From the NCBI RefSeq assembly GCF_036785885.1, contig NC_092326.1, forward strand, positions 38,216,287 to 38,280,286: 64,000 nt of DNA, written 5' to 3'. A program made the translations under genes and the position numbers. Every line of letters starts with the position of its first letter. Position 1 is the stretch's first letter. Below the pieces are notes generated by a model, which searched no databases, was not told the origin of the DNA, and saw nothing but the letters and a program-made list of their open reading frames with translations. Positions 36,365 to 47,512 of this stretch are shown here, in pieces. Source of the DNA: Coffea arabica (lineage: Eukaryota > Streptophyta > Magnoliopsida > Gentianales > Rubiaceae).

Positions 36365-36724
36365 GGGAAAATGTGAGACTCTTTATTGCTGGTAATCAAT
36401 GTTGGTGATGCGTGCAGCGAGCAGGAAGCAATAAACTAATGGCTCAGATTATAAAGTAGTGATGTGAACGAAATGCAGTTAGGGAATCATCTAAAGTGCA
36501 TTTGTCTCGTTTTTTAAACTGCATTTAACATTGGTAGCACGTGGGAAAATGTGAGACTCTTTATTGCTGGTAATCAATCAATGTTGGTGATGCGTGCAGC
36601 GAGCAGGAAGCAATAAACTAACGGCTCAGACTATAAAGTAGTGATGTGAACGAAATGCAGTTAGGGACTCATCTAAAGTCCATTTGTCTCGTTTTTTAAA
36701 CTGCATTGAACATTGGCAGCACGT
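36365..36724. repeat. Tandem duplication of about 180 bp
   Basis: Copies at 36365-36542 and 36543-36724 both begin gggaaaatgtgagactcttt and end in gcacgt. The second differs by a 4-bp atca expansion and several substitutions. There is no coding content. Confidence 0.92.
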
Positions 36725-36728
36725 TTAT

Positions 36729-36930
36729 GACGTAAACGAGTCGAGTCGAGTCAAATACTCTAACGTTTAAGTTTGTTTAATTATTTTAATAAATTTAAAA
36801 TTTTATTTAAATTTAACTTGTTTATTTGTCAAATTGAACTTTCAACGAGTTTTTTGTTAAGTTTAAATGTTAACGAACATGAAACAATTTTACTCAATCG
36901 AACTAGATTCGAGTAACTTAATTTATTTTT
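36729..36930. mobile_element. Possible fragment of a tcgag-rich hAT-like MITE
   Basis: The segment begins gtaaacgagtcgagtcgag and later has aatcgaactagattcgag, recalling the elements at 23688-24144 and 42596-43255. The ends cannot be defined, so this is tentative. Confidence 0.35.
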
Positions 36931-37400
36931 CAGCCTTGCACATTTGTCCAAAGAGTTTACCTAAAACAATCGATTGAAAATTACAACAACTTTAAACGAT
37001 GAATACAAATATGAGAATCCATAAAATAAAATCAAGGATGTGAGCCAGTCATCTTTTAGCTTATTTCTGTCACTTAAGTTTGTACTATATCACTTGGTAT
37101 AGGATTTTCAATCGCTCTTTATAAGTAGAATCCGTCCAAAACGTACAATTTTTCTTTTTTTTTTTTTAGTGAAAACTTGTCCAAAATGTTTTGTTTTACC
37201 ATAAGACTTGTCTAACCAGAAGAATGTGTAGTGTACTACCGGTTAAAGTTCGGGTTGGGAAAATTAATTGGGGTTGGAATTTAACCAAGAGTCGTGTTCA
37301 AATAAGGATATGAAAATTAATAGGCACAAGGTTTCTCGAGTTCTGCAAGGGTAGACATAGAGATTAGAGGCTATTCAGCCTAACATATTTGCCTAAGAAA

Positions 37401-37717
37401 TACTCCCTCCGTTCCTTATTAGATGGCCTGAATAACTAATTCTCTTAGATTAAGAAAGTTGGTTATTTTCTAAAAGTCAACAAAAGTTTAACTTTGCTTC
37501 TCAAAATTACCCTTTATCTCTCTTCATCTCTTCAACTACTTTTATTGTTAATGCTACAAATACTGCATTTAATTATTTAGAGTTCCAATTCAAGAAAGTT
37601 GAAAGGGTAAGCAAGGGTAAATTTGGAAAAAAGTTCATAAATGCTTTCTTGATATCATAAAATGACAGATAAAAAGAAACAATGGATTAGGACATCTAAT
37701 AAGGAACGGAGGGAGTA
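37401..37717. mobile_element. Stowaway-type MITE (Tc1/mariner)
   Basis: The ends ctccctccgttccttattag and its inverse ctaataaggaacggagggag are the hallmark Stowaway termini. They are flanked by TA on both sides (37401-37402 and 37716-37717), the Tc1/mariner target duplication. The element is about 313 bp and non-coding. The near-perfect inverted repeats suggest modest age. Confidence 0.92.
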
Positions 37718-38206
37718 TAATGAAACAAGCTTTGCTTTGATTTGGTAACATTAATATTGTACATTTGAAACTAAAGGACAATTACCATTTACCACTACAT
37801 TTTTCTTTTTTTGTTTCTCTCTTCCATTTCGTTCGTCCCAATTGCGTAACAGTCCAAAACTCCAAAAAATGATACTATAATAGAAACCAATCAAATTGAT
37901 CAAAATATCATAAAGTCTATAAGATTCAATTGACACCTTCATAAAGAAGTGAATTAATTGTCCGTCACTAGGCAAAACAGAATACATTGCATTCCGCAAC
38001 TAAAGCCATTTTTCTTGAGTGACCTTTATTGCTTCCATTTCTACAAGTCATGCTACGTCTAAAACACTTCTATTGGTCAATCGTTTAAGCAATTGGATGA
38101 TCCTTCATAGGGTAAAGAAAATAATACTTGCAATAATGAGAGAGCAAAGGGAAAAAAAAAAAATTTTTTTGGGGAAGCTTCTTCACCGTTCTTTCCATTT
38201 TCTTTT

Positions 38207-38576
38207 GAGTGAATGACGAAAATGGTCGCTAAACTATTTAAAATAGCACAGTTCGATCATCAAACATCTTTTTTTTTTTTTTTGGTTAAAAAAATCACTC
38301 AACTCCTTAAAATGGACCTTTTAAGTCATATCGTCCAATCTAGCTGGTAAACCAATTAGAAAGAACCACATTTGACCTGCTATTATAGATTTTTAAGGCT
38401 AAAAATGTCCTAAATTATAGGTTATTTCCAGTTAATTCAGTAGAAAATGATTCAAAAGGCCTGTTTTCTAACTTTTAAGGAGTTGAAAAACTTTTTTGCT
38501 ACAAAGAAAGTTTAATGACTGGACCGTACTATTTTAGATCGTTTAATGCACTGCATTTTGTCCATGCCTAAGGATA
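38207..38576. mobile_element. Foldback MITE-like element
   Basis: The left arm (gacgaaaatggtcgctaaac, then tttaaaatagcacagttcga) and the right arm (gaccgtactattttagatcg, then gcattttgtccatgc) are imperfect inverse repeats of about 60 bp. The interior has no coding potential. Element ends and any duplication are uncertain. Confidence 0.55.
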
Positions 38577-38874
38577 TCAGTATATATATACATGTTTGCA
38601 TTTTAAGCCACAATTTTGGCTGAATAGCATCTATTGAATGTCATTTTAGGATTGGTCAAATATGTTAGCCTAAATTAATTGGCAATTAGAGTAGGACAGC
38701 GGGCCTTCCGCAGCCGACTGCCATTCATGATTCATTGATTGTTTTGGTCAAGGAATTCCCCTAAGTTTTAACTGCTTCTAGGTCGGTTAAGAAAGCCAAT
38801 CTCCCATGCAAAAAAAAAAGTTACCTACTTTTGCTTCTTTATCTAAACCACACAAATTTTGTAGCATATGGCCT

Positions 38875-38978
38875 ATGCATATGAATTCCAAATTCTTCTG
38901 GCCTATGGCAAGGTTATAAAGACAAAAGCAACACTAAGGAAAAAGAAAAGTCGAAAAGAATTTGGAATTCATATGCAT
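38875..38978. repeat. Perfect 23-bp inverted repeat with 58-bp spacer
   Basis: The arm at 38875-38897 (it reads atgcatatgaattccaaatt then ctt) is the exact reverse complement of the arm at 38956-38978. Transcription in either direction would give a hairpin with a 23-bp perfect stem. No transposon ends are visible around it. Confidence 0.85.
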
Positions 38979-41799
38979 GGGGCTGAATTTGTAGTGATTT
39001 TACATCAATTTACACCCCTAATTGACAGTCCTAAGGTAACCTACTTATACAAAAACTAGAAGAAAGTTAAAAATTACTATAGTGCATGATAAGTACCTAC
39101 CAAGAAAATTATGAAGTACACTTGGCTTGAAAATACCCATCTCAAGTGATGATTTTCCAAATTCACTCGGCCATGTTTTTGAAAGGGTGACGGTCACATT
39201 TGCCAAATGCGACCGGAAATTTCAATATTTTCTACTTAATTTTAATAATTTTGGTTCATTTGCAAAAGGGTTTTTTTTTTTTAAAAAAAAAAACTAGCAT
39301 TCAATAGGTATTTGTTAAGATACTTAAATTACAGGAAATTTAGCGTGTGAACGAACGTACACACTAATAATTATTACACTACCTTTCAGATAAAAGCTTT
39401 CCCTATTTAACTTTTGGATTTCCAAATATCAATGGCTAAACGACATTTTAATTAGTGCCAATTGGACACTTTATAAAAATGACCACAACAAGTCAACAGT
39501 AATAAATAATAATTGTAAGATGAAGCTGGAATATGAAAACTTGCAATAAAATGATAACAATCATAAGCAAAAATTATTCAAAGCATCTCTTACATTTCGC
39601 CAAATGAATTTGTTTGTCATTCACTTTCAAAATATTAACTTTTCATTTCTTATAAATTCAAGTTAGCAAAATTTCGTCCCAACCTAAGTTTCTGATAATT
39701 TTTTAAGCCAAAATCACCATATGACCTACAAGAAATCATTTTTTATGCACAAAAAGGTTGGATTCCATTTTTAGGGTAGCAAAAATTTGTGTGGATTGGA
39801 TTCCATCCCACCTTTTTAAAGAAAAAAATAAATATGGTTCAGATCATATCTTAATTTTTTAAGGACAAAAATAAATATGGATTGAGTTACTTGTTTAATT
39901 ACGAATAGATTCTAACCTTTTCGCTCCAAAAAAATGACTATATAGAGGTCATGTGATGGATTCAGAGTAAAATATGATCGAAAATCTAAATTGGGATAAA
40001 ATTTTACCAATTTAATTGTATAAGAGATGTAAAAATACTATTTTGAAAGTGAGTGATAAAATAATTCATGGACCAAATTGCAAGAACGTTTTAAACGATT
40101 TGTCCGAATCACAAAAGTAACAGAGTGCGCGTGCGGACATCTTGGGCTATTAAATCGAATGCCACATTCATATCAACAAATGACAAACGGTGCCCGGCTA
40201 GAAGGAATACAACCATCTTGGGCTCTATCTATGGTAGCCTTACAAGTAATTGATAGCCCGGTGACGAGTCGCTAAAAGTGAATGCATCCCGAGGATAAGG
40301 CCCACCCAAGATTAGCCAAAACCCAATGAAATCCCCCAAGCCAAAACTGAAGATTAATCATGCAATAATTGTTAGATACTCTATTATTTTCAATTTGTGT
40401 TTTGTAATTTAATCCAAGATTTTCGAAGTTGCGTGTCTTTGTAATTCCTGTCTCCAACAGAATAAAAAAAGAAAAAAAATTTAATTAAAGGCACTTACTC
40501 TTATTTCTAGGGAAGTAAAACTTTCAGGAAACCATTAGATCTTGTTATTTTCAGTTTGTGTTTTATGATTTCATCTAAGAAACCGTACAATTGGCAATGA
40601 AACCTACAAATTTTGCATCATGTATTCCAAAATTTTGAAAAAAAAAAAGATGATATTTCTTTTGGACCAACAAATTGGGACAGTTAAATGTGTAATACAA
40701 CAAATGGGGTCGTAAAAATATTCTGATTTAGGAAAAAAAAAATCTTCGGAAAACAAAAGGTTGAATTTATGTTTTTCAATTTAAGAGACGAGAAATAGGG
40801 CGCGGCAAGCCACGCTTGAGTAAAACTTAGACAACGCTAGTGCCAAAAATCATAGATCTAAGGGTAAATTTCAAGCCATGATTCAGTGCTTTTTCACATA
40901 ATTTTCTTACGGTTTCGTACCTATATATAATCTCCTTGTGATTTAAATTAAAGTATCAAAATGACGAAAATATGTCTTACAACAGAACTAGTTCTAGTAT
41001 CAAAATTAGGACGGAGTCAAAGCACTCGCAATAAATGGGGTCAAATTTTAGTATAATAAAACTTATTTTTTTGTAAAAAAAAAAAAAAAAACTACTAATA
41101 TTACATAGAGATTATAATTTTACCCTACGAGTACTCATTTTCTTGAAGTATTGCAAAACTAATTCATTATGAATTTTGTTAAATACATCTTTTCCAATGC
41201 AAGTAATTGAAGCTCTTGATTTTTTAAAAATAATTTGTGAACTGCCATCAATTTGATCTTCTACGGGTTTCTTTTAAAAAATTTATCTTTACCTATTATA
41301 AATAAAAATCATAATAACTTAATTTCGTGTTATAAATAAAAAATTAACCATCCACTTGAAAATTTCTTGTTTTTTGAAAAAATTAGTTTGAAGAATTGGT
41401 TTTCCCACTCCACTCAAGAAAGATCATCCCTTATTTTTGGAACCTTTGGAAGAATTTATTTCCATAAATAACTTGAAATAAATTTAAAATTATTGTGATG
41501 GTAAGTATTATGAATTTTCAATTGTTTGGGGTCAATGTATATAGAAAAGAGAATATGGTAAAATTTAGTGGGCCAAATAAGATACAACTTTAAAATATTC
41601 TAAATTTTCTAAGCCTAAAAACTAATTTTTCCAAAGTTAAGTGGGGTCAATTAACCCCACTTGCTTGCACGTGCCTCCGCCACTAATCAAAATTATCTCG
41701 TTTAGAAACTAGTAACTAAAGATTGTTTGAGATACATAAATGCAGTTTAGCATATGTTCACATAATCCTCTTGTGATTTTAAAATATATACACGACCCT

Positions 41800-41838
<39 letters not shown>

Positions 41839-42587
41839 TAAAAAATATGATGACTTCAATCATTACTTGAAGGTCCGGAAGTCCTATGTCAAATGATTAA
41901 CTAGAAGCTCAGACTGGCAGCAAGCTGATTTGTTGCTATTTGCAAAAGGGCACTAGAAATAGAATGCCAATGTAGTTTTAGAGGAAGAGAATCTGACAAT
42001 GTGCCAATGCAAATTCTCGTTATGAAATTTGAAAGCACAATTTAATGGAATTTGACCGTCCTAATGACACTTTTATTCCATGCAAAAACTACCGTTTGCA
42101 CAGCTCTGCATTTGTTGCCCAATTTTAACGTACCTGCCTTGTCTGATCTCTATTCGTGCTTAATTCTGTACCATACGGAAGGGGGAGAAAAAAGCAAAAT
42201 TAATGGCAGTTGTTACATTTTCACATTGAAGATTGATTTGGCAGACCATCTCCTTTGTTCACAATAACCACAGACTATAAGGTGTTCTTGAAATTCAATG
42301 CAACTGGCGCTTATCTGCGGAACGATGGATGGGAGGATTGGCTGTATATTGCTTCAGGTGCTGCAATCCCGGAAGATTAATGTTCTTGCATGCCTTTTGG
42401 TCTTCAGCTCACAAGAACGATATTGTTTGTTCTTAAGCTTCCTCTCTCTGTCCACATATGAATTAGCTTAGAGTAAAAAAGAGAATTAATTATTACACCA
42501 CCGATAGATTTACCAATATTATTGAAAACTGAACAGAATATTGGCCCTATTATAATTGGATGCAGGCTGAGTTTATTTACTTGGATG
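38979..42587. other. Long AT-rich intergenic DNA without a supported gene
   Basis: I see no protein or RNA gene. A TA microsatellite is at 41801-41836. A segment near 41640-41690 with cacgtgcctccgccact resembles a common plant repeat, but I could not delimit it. Open frames at 40078-40275 and 42052-42267 match nothing I know. Confidence 0.4.
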
Positions 42588-42595
42588 GTCCCTAC

Positions 42596-43255
42596 TAGAT
42601 GTGCAAACGAATCGAGCCGCTCTCAAGCTCGACTCGAGCTCGATCAATATCGAGCTCGATCAATATCGAGCTCGATGTCATGACCCCAAATGTATTAGAT
42701 AATCCAAATCCTTAGTTGTTAATATTGTAGTTTAGTGGAGGACTTTGGATTGATTAGTAAAGATAAGCCTGTATATATAGTTGTAAATGGTTGAAACCCA
42801 TTAGGCAATATCAGAATTTTCAAGTTAACTTCTCTCTCATTTCTAGTTTCTCTGTTTCTCTCACTGTTCTTCCTCGATTCCTCCTTTTTCCTTCTTCTTC
42901 TTCTTCAACTAGTCTTCCTTGTATCTTCTTCTTGAAGCTGGGTTCCTGACACTCGAGCTGGCCGAGCCAAAGTCGAGCTAGAGCTCGAACTCAAAACATT
43001 AAGCTCCAGCTCGCGAGCTCAAGTATATATATATATTTATTTATTTATTTATTTTTATTTTTAATAGTAAAATTACATAAATATCTTTAATATTTTATTA
43101 TTTATTAAGAAAAAATATTATTTTATTTATTTTTTTAAAAATAAAATATTTATTTTTTATTTTTTTCGAGCTCGAGCTCGAGTTCGATGAAATTAAGTCA
43201 AGGCTCGACTCTATAAGGCCAAACCTCGACTCGTTTCGGCTCGTTTGCAGTCCTA
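42596..43255. mobile_element. hAT-like MITE with 8-bp target-site duplication, interrupted by a solo LTR
   Basis: The ends tagatgtgcaaacgaa and ggctcgtttgcagtccta are inverse repeats. The flanks both carry gtccctac (42588-42595 and 43256-43263), an 8-bp duplication typical of hAT elements. The interior is rich in gagctcgag. Without the inserted LTR the element would be about 380 bp. Confidence 0.8.
42676..42951. mobile_element. Solo LTR of an LTR retrotransposon (fossil)
   Basis: A 276-bp segment begins tgtca and ends tgaca, the TG...CA form of plant LTRs. It is flanked by a 5-bp duplication ctcga (42671-42675 and 42952-42956). It carries no internal genes, so it is the remnant left after LTR-LTR recombination. 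Its short length would suit a Copia or TRIM-type element, but the family is not certain. It inserted into the hAT-like MITE and is therefore younger than that element. Confidence 0.8.
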
Positions 43256-43302
43256 GTCCCTACGTACATACGTATATATCAAGCATTTGCAACTAAACAA
43301 AT

Positions 43303-44507
43303 AGGGTTAATTACATTTACGTCCCCAGAGGTTTAACCAAATTACCATTTACTCGCTGAAATTTAGACAAACTACAAAAAGGTCCCTCAAATTGAAAGAT
43401 GTATAACAGATACACCCCTCCCGTTAGTCTGTTGCTGTTGACTGTTAAGATTATAATGATGCCATCATACAAATTTAATGAAATGCCTAGATTGCGCCTA
43501 AATCCATAATCTTCCCCTTCCCTTCGTTGCTTTTCTTCAAAACCTAACCTACTCCATTTACCACCGTTGACATAACTATGGCAGCAAAATCATCGAGATA
43601 TATTATCGATGCCCACTTTCATGATCATTTTCTTGGTGAGCACGTTTTTACTGTCAAAATCATAATAAATTTATAGAAATTTAATTGCCTTCATCTCTAT
43701 TATTCCCATAACAACCATCCTTTTAACTCCGTTATAAGCAGAGAAAAAACCCATTTGATAATATCAAACCCAATGACCAACTACAGATATAACCCAGAGT
43801 TGAAAAAATGATTATTTGGAACTCTAAATTCCCGCATGAATCAAGTCAGATCCTGGTTGATAACTGTTAATTCCTCACTGCCAATTTGAGTGAGTTTGAG
43901 ATTTTACTCGTCTCTGGATTGGTTGATGTGATTGTGGTAGTTGCAGAGAAGGGAAATACAACAAACAAGATTATTGGCCGACAAAGGGTTACAGACTTGT
44001 AGAGACTTTTTTGTGGTGGATTGAGTGAACATTTACATTGCTTCTATAAATTTTCTTTCATCACTCAATTGTCAGTTTCTTTTTTTCACTCTACTTTTTT
44101 TTTTCCATTCCTTTCTTTGCTTTTCACATTTTAATTTCTTTTTTGTTTTCTAGGCTTTCCTTCTTTCTTCATTTTCTTTCTTTTGTTCCTTTATGCATAT
44201 ATTTTATCAAATTTGATTATTACATGCTTGGTTTTATTTTTTTCTTTTATACTGGTTAAAAACTGTTTTATTTAAGTAGCAAACTCTTAGTTTAATTTGT
44301 TATTATTGAAATCACTTTTGATTTTTTAACGGTAAGTTTTCTCTAACTACAAGTTTTTACAAAGAGGGTAAATATGACATTTTACTACTTCTATTTAAGT
44401 GTCTTTGATGGGGTTACTTAAAAAGGAGATACTTGTAATATTACCATACCACAAGCATTTAATGGTAGTTTGGTCAAACCACAAAGGAGGTAGATGTAAT
44501 TAACCCT
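43303..44507. mobile_element. Non-autonomous TIR element with agggttaatt ends
   Basis: The left end agggttaattacatttacgt and the right end, which reads gatgtaattaaccct, are inverse repeats; similarity continues inward through gaggtttaacca and tggtcaaaccac. The element is about 1.2 kb and carries no coding region I recognise. It resembles the agggataatt family in design, though the termini differ. Confidence 0.65.
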
Positions 44508-44584
44508 TAAAATTTTGATGGAAATCAATAAGAGTTATTCAGACTTTTGGCTATTCCCGTTACTTATAAGTGACAGAAGTTAGT

Positions 44585-44672
44585 GTGGGGGAGAAATATG
44601 TTATTTGGTCAAATCTCAGGGATCAATTCGTTATTTGGTCAAACCTTAAGGGAGGTAAATGTAATTAATCCA
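44585..44672. mobile_element. Truncated end of an agggttaatt-type TIR element
   Basis: The motif ttatttggtcaaa occurs twice, followed by ccttaagggaggtaaatgta and attaatcc. This matches the right terminus of the element at 43303-44507. It lies just upstream of the PIG-C leader. Confidence 0.5.
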
Positions 44673-44749
44673 AAAAAAAATTGCTCACCTTGTTCCCCTC
44701 TCTCTTTCTTTTTTCTCTCAAAGACAAAAAAGGCACTCCGCTCTCAAGT

Positions 44750-44978
44750 TCCCCTCTCGGCTCTCTCAATTTCTCAATAACACACAACAATCATACACAC
44801 ATAAAACTCCTTTTCTCAGCTTTCTTCCTCTCTCAGACAAAAAAAAAAAAAGAAGAAGACGGCAAAAGAACAAGAAAGAAGTGTTACTGCCATTGAAGTT
44901 GCCATTGCCGGAGAATAGCCACGAGTTTCTTCAACAAATCTGCACCACCAGAATTCAAAGGCTATTAAGCTAGTTAAG
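44750..44978 (+). other. Inferred 5' UTR exon 1 of PIG-C
   Basis: A CT-rich leader-like stretch leads to a good donor ag|gtaatc at 44978/44979. It contains no ATG in its later part. The upstream boundary is a guess, based on the start of the pyrimidine-rich leader. Confidence 0.4.
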
Positions 44979-45408
44979 GTAATCTTCTCATTTTCCTTTA
45001 CGTAAATGCGGCCCTGCTTTCTGTGATTAGGCCCTGCTTAAATAATGACTGCTTTGTGAACAGGAGTAGATGGTTAACGTTTTTCCTTTCCTTTCATTTT
45101 TTTTCGTTTCTTTTTCTTTGTGGTAATTGCTATACTGGTTGTTGGTAAAATTTGGGACTCCAAATTTGCCCAAGTTTTATAATATATGTGAGTCTAGATC
45201 ATGCATGTTAACTGTTTGAAAAAATGCCAAAATAGAAAATCGAATTAAATTGCTTTTTTTGTTAATTTAACGTCATAGTTGTATTGTAGAAATCATAAGG
45301 GTTGTTTGGTGTAGTTTTTGTGAATTTTAGTGTTGATTTAGGTGTTTTTTAAAAATAAAATCGCAGCTGTAAATTCACATTTCGAGCACTTTTTTGTCAT
45401 TTTTTTGC

Positions 45409-45735
45409 AAAAGACATTAGCATCAAAGATATTCACATTTAACCTCTTACAGCCAGCCATTAACAACAGCAAAAAAAAAAAAAAAATCAAAACCAAAACC
45501 AAAACTTGTCTAGCAAATAATAATAATAATAATGAACCACCTTCAGATTTTTTACCTGCAACGTATAATTGAAACTTTCCAAGCATTAAGAGAAAAAAGG
45601 ACGGCAACAAATCCTAATCCAAAACTTATATATTTTTTTTGCTAGACAAGTTTTGATTTTTAAATTTTTTTGTGCTGTTATTAATGGCTTGCTGTAAGAG
45701 GTTAAATGTGAATATCTTTGATGCTAGTGTCTTTT
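45409..45735. repeat. Large inverted repeat in the first PIG-C UTR intron
   Basis: The arm at 45409-45517 and the arm at 45638-45735 are inverse copies. Over the outer 62 bp (from aaaagacattagcatcaaag inward to the caacagc region) I count three mismatches. The inner parts also match, except for differing A/T tracts. The spacer is about 120 bp and includes a taataataataataatga run. The right arm ends about 14 bp before the inferred splice acceptor of UTR exon 2. Confidence 0.9.
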
Positions 45736-45749
45736 ACAATATGATGCAG

Positions 45750-45826
45750 CCAAGCTGGTAACAAGAAAGATGGAGTTGAGTCAGAAACTGCATTCAGAAG
45801 AGCTTTGGCAATTGACTTGTTCCAAG
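45750..45826 (+). other. Inferred 5' UTR exon 2 of PIG-C with a uORF start
   Basis: The segment is bounded by gatgcag and ag|gtttat splice-like sites. It contains an ATG at 45770 in a strong context (A at -3, G at +4). When joined to the CDS exon at 47493, the frame runs 24 codons to a TAA at 47508-47510, two bases before the PIG-C start codon. Confidence 0.45.
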
Positions 45827-46553
45827 GTTTATTCTTAAATATCTGTTGCACGTGATTCTTGCTTCATTTGTCTAATTATCTAGCAAAGAATTGAACTAAT
45901 AGCCGAGGAGTCATTAGTCTTGTTAATTTACGTTTGGTCTCCATGATATGAATTAGAGGAAAGAATCCGTGCTCTTGAAAGTTTCACGGCTTTAAATTGT
46001 ATGTTTTTTGTTGCCCGAATGGTGTTATATACTCGTCAGCTTCCGTAAATTGCTGCTATATGACGGCTTGTATACATGTATATATAAGGTAAGCATTCAG
46101 GTTAATAAAGGTTAATTTTCCAACAATAAATTGTAGCCTTTTTGATAGTAAGACTTCTGAGGATGTTCAGGTCACTGTTTTCTTATTTTACATTAACTAG
46201 AAAGCTTCTTCATTCTTGTTTCATATTACTGTCTTGTGTTGCTAAGCTTGATTGCTGTTTGGGCTACTTGCCTCATCTAAGATTTCGTGATAGAGTGTAC
46301 AAGTTTGTAAATGGTTGAACTTGTACTTTATCCTGCATTATTTTTCAATGAATGCTTTCTATGATCAAACGACAAAGATCCATCAATTTCACATGGTTAG
46401 TTTTATGGTCATTAGCTTAAAGTTAACAATATACCAGTGAAACAGAGTTGCACTAAACCACTTTAAACTTAATTCTTTGCGTCACTTTGAATTGCCAACA
46501 AACTCAATTACTGTAAGTCAATAACCATATTAGTGGTTCATTTTATTTAAGTA

Positions 46554-46584
<31 letters not shown>

Positions 46585-47512
46585 ACTTGTTTTTTTGGTG
46601 CTTGGCTCTATATAACTAACGCTATGGATATATGACTGTTTGCTAAGTACTCCATTTTTCTTCATGCTTCTACTCATTCTGCACCATATGAAAGGGGCCT
46701 TTACCCTTTAGATTACCAATTGAGATGCTGAAATAGAACCTATAAAGAAAAGAAAGAAAGTCAATGCACCATATGAATCTATAAAAATTACCATAGATAT
46801 GCATGCGGATCTCTTTTTTTTTATTTATGTTTGGTATTGTTTACCAAATGTATCAGTGCAAACTACACAATGAGAAGCTGGTAATTAAGAATGTGAAGCT
46901 GCACTACTGCATAGTGCATTAGTATAGCTTATCTTGTCACAAATCCTTGTTTAAATTTAAAGAAAGGGTATCTTGATATTGGATGCGAAGTGGTCAACTG
47001 AAACTAACCTTATGGATCTAATGGTGTCTTGCTACTCTATCAATCTCAACATAATGTTATGCTTTTTTTGGTCAAAGGGAACAAAGTGCTTATTATGAAA
47101 GATTGAGGGTATGAGTAATTGTTGGACTATCAGTTAAAGGGTTAAATGTAGTTAAGCTTTATTTGTGTATAGAATTAGACATGAAAAAGAATTGTTGTCT
47201 AGGTAGAAATTGCAGTAGTATTGAGTCTAGTTGTGTGCAGTCTTGCTTCACAAATCCCTATATTACATGATCCTTACATCTGTTTGAAACAACTGGTCAT
47301 ACTTGTTCAACTCCATTCTTTTGTTGTCAATTGTGAGCTCAGCTAAAATTTTCTGATCATCCTCTAGTATTTGTTTAGCTCTCATAACCGATATGCTATT
47401 ATCTAGCCACAATTAAATATGCTCAATAATAGCTCGATTTGAATAGGACTTGTGAACTGCTGATGGTGAGAATATAGGATTACCTTTTGCAGGTAGAGTT
47501 TTATAATTAAAG

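Noticed and set aside
45338-45610. Open frames on both strands in the PIG-C UTR intron
   Set aside because: They follow the A-tract and the inverted repeat and have low-complexity composition.
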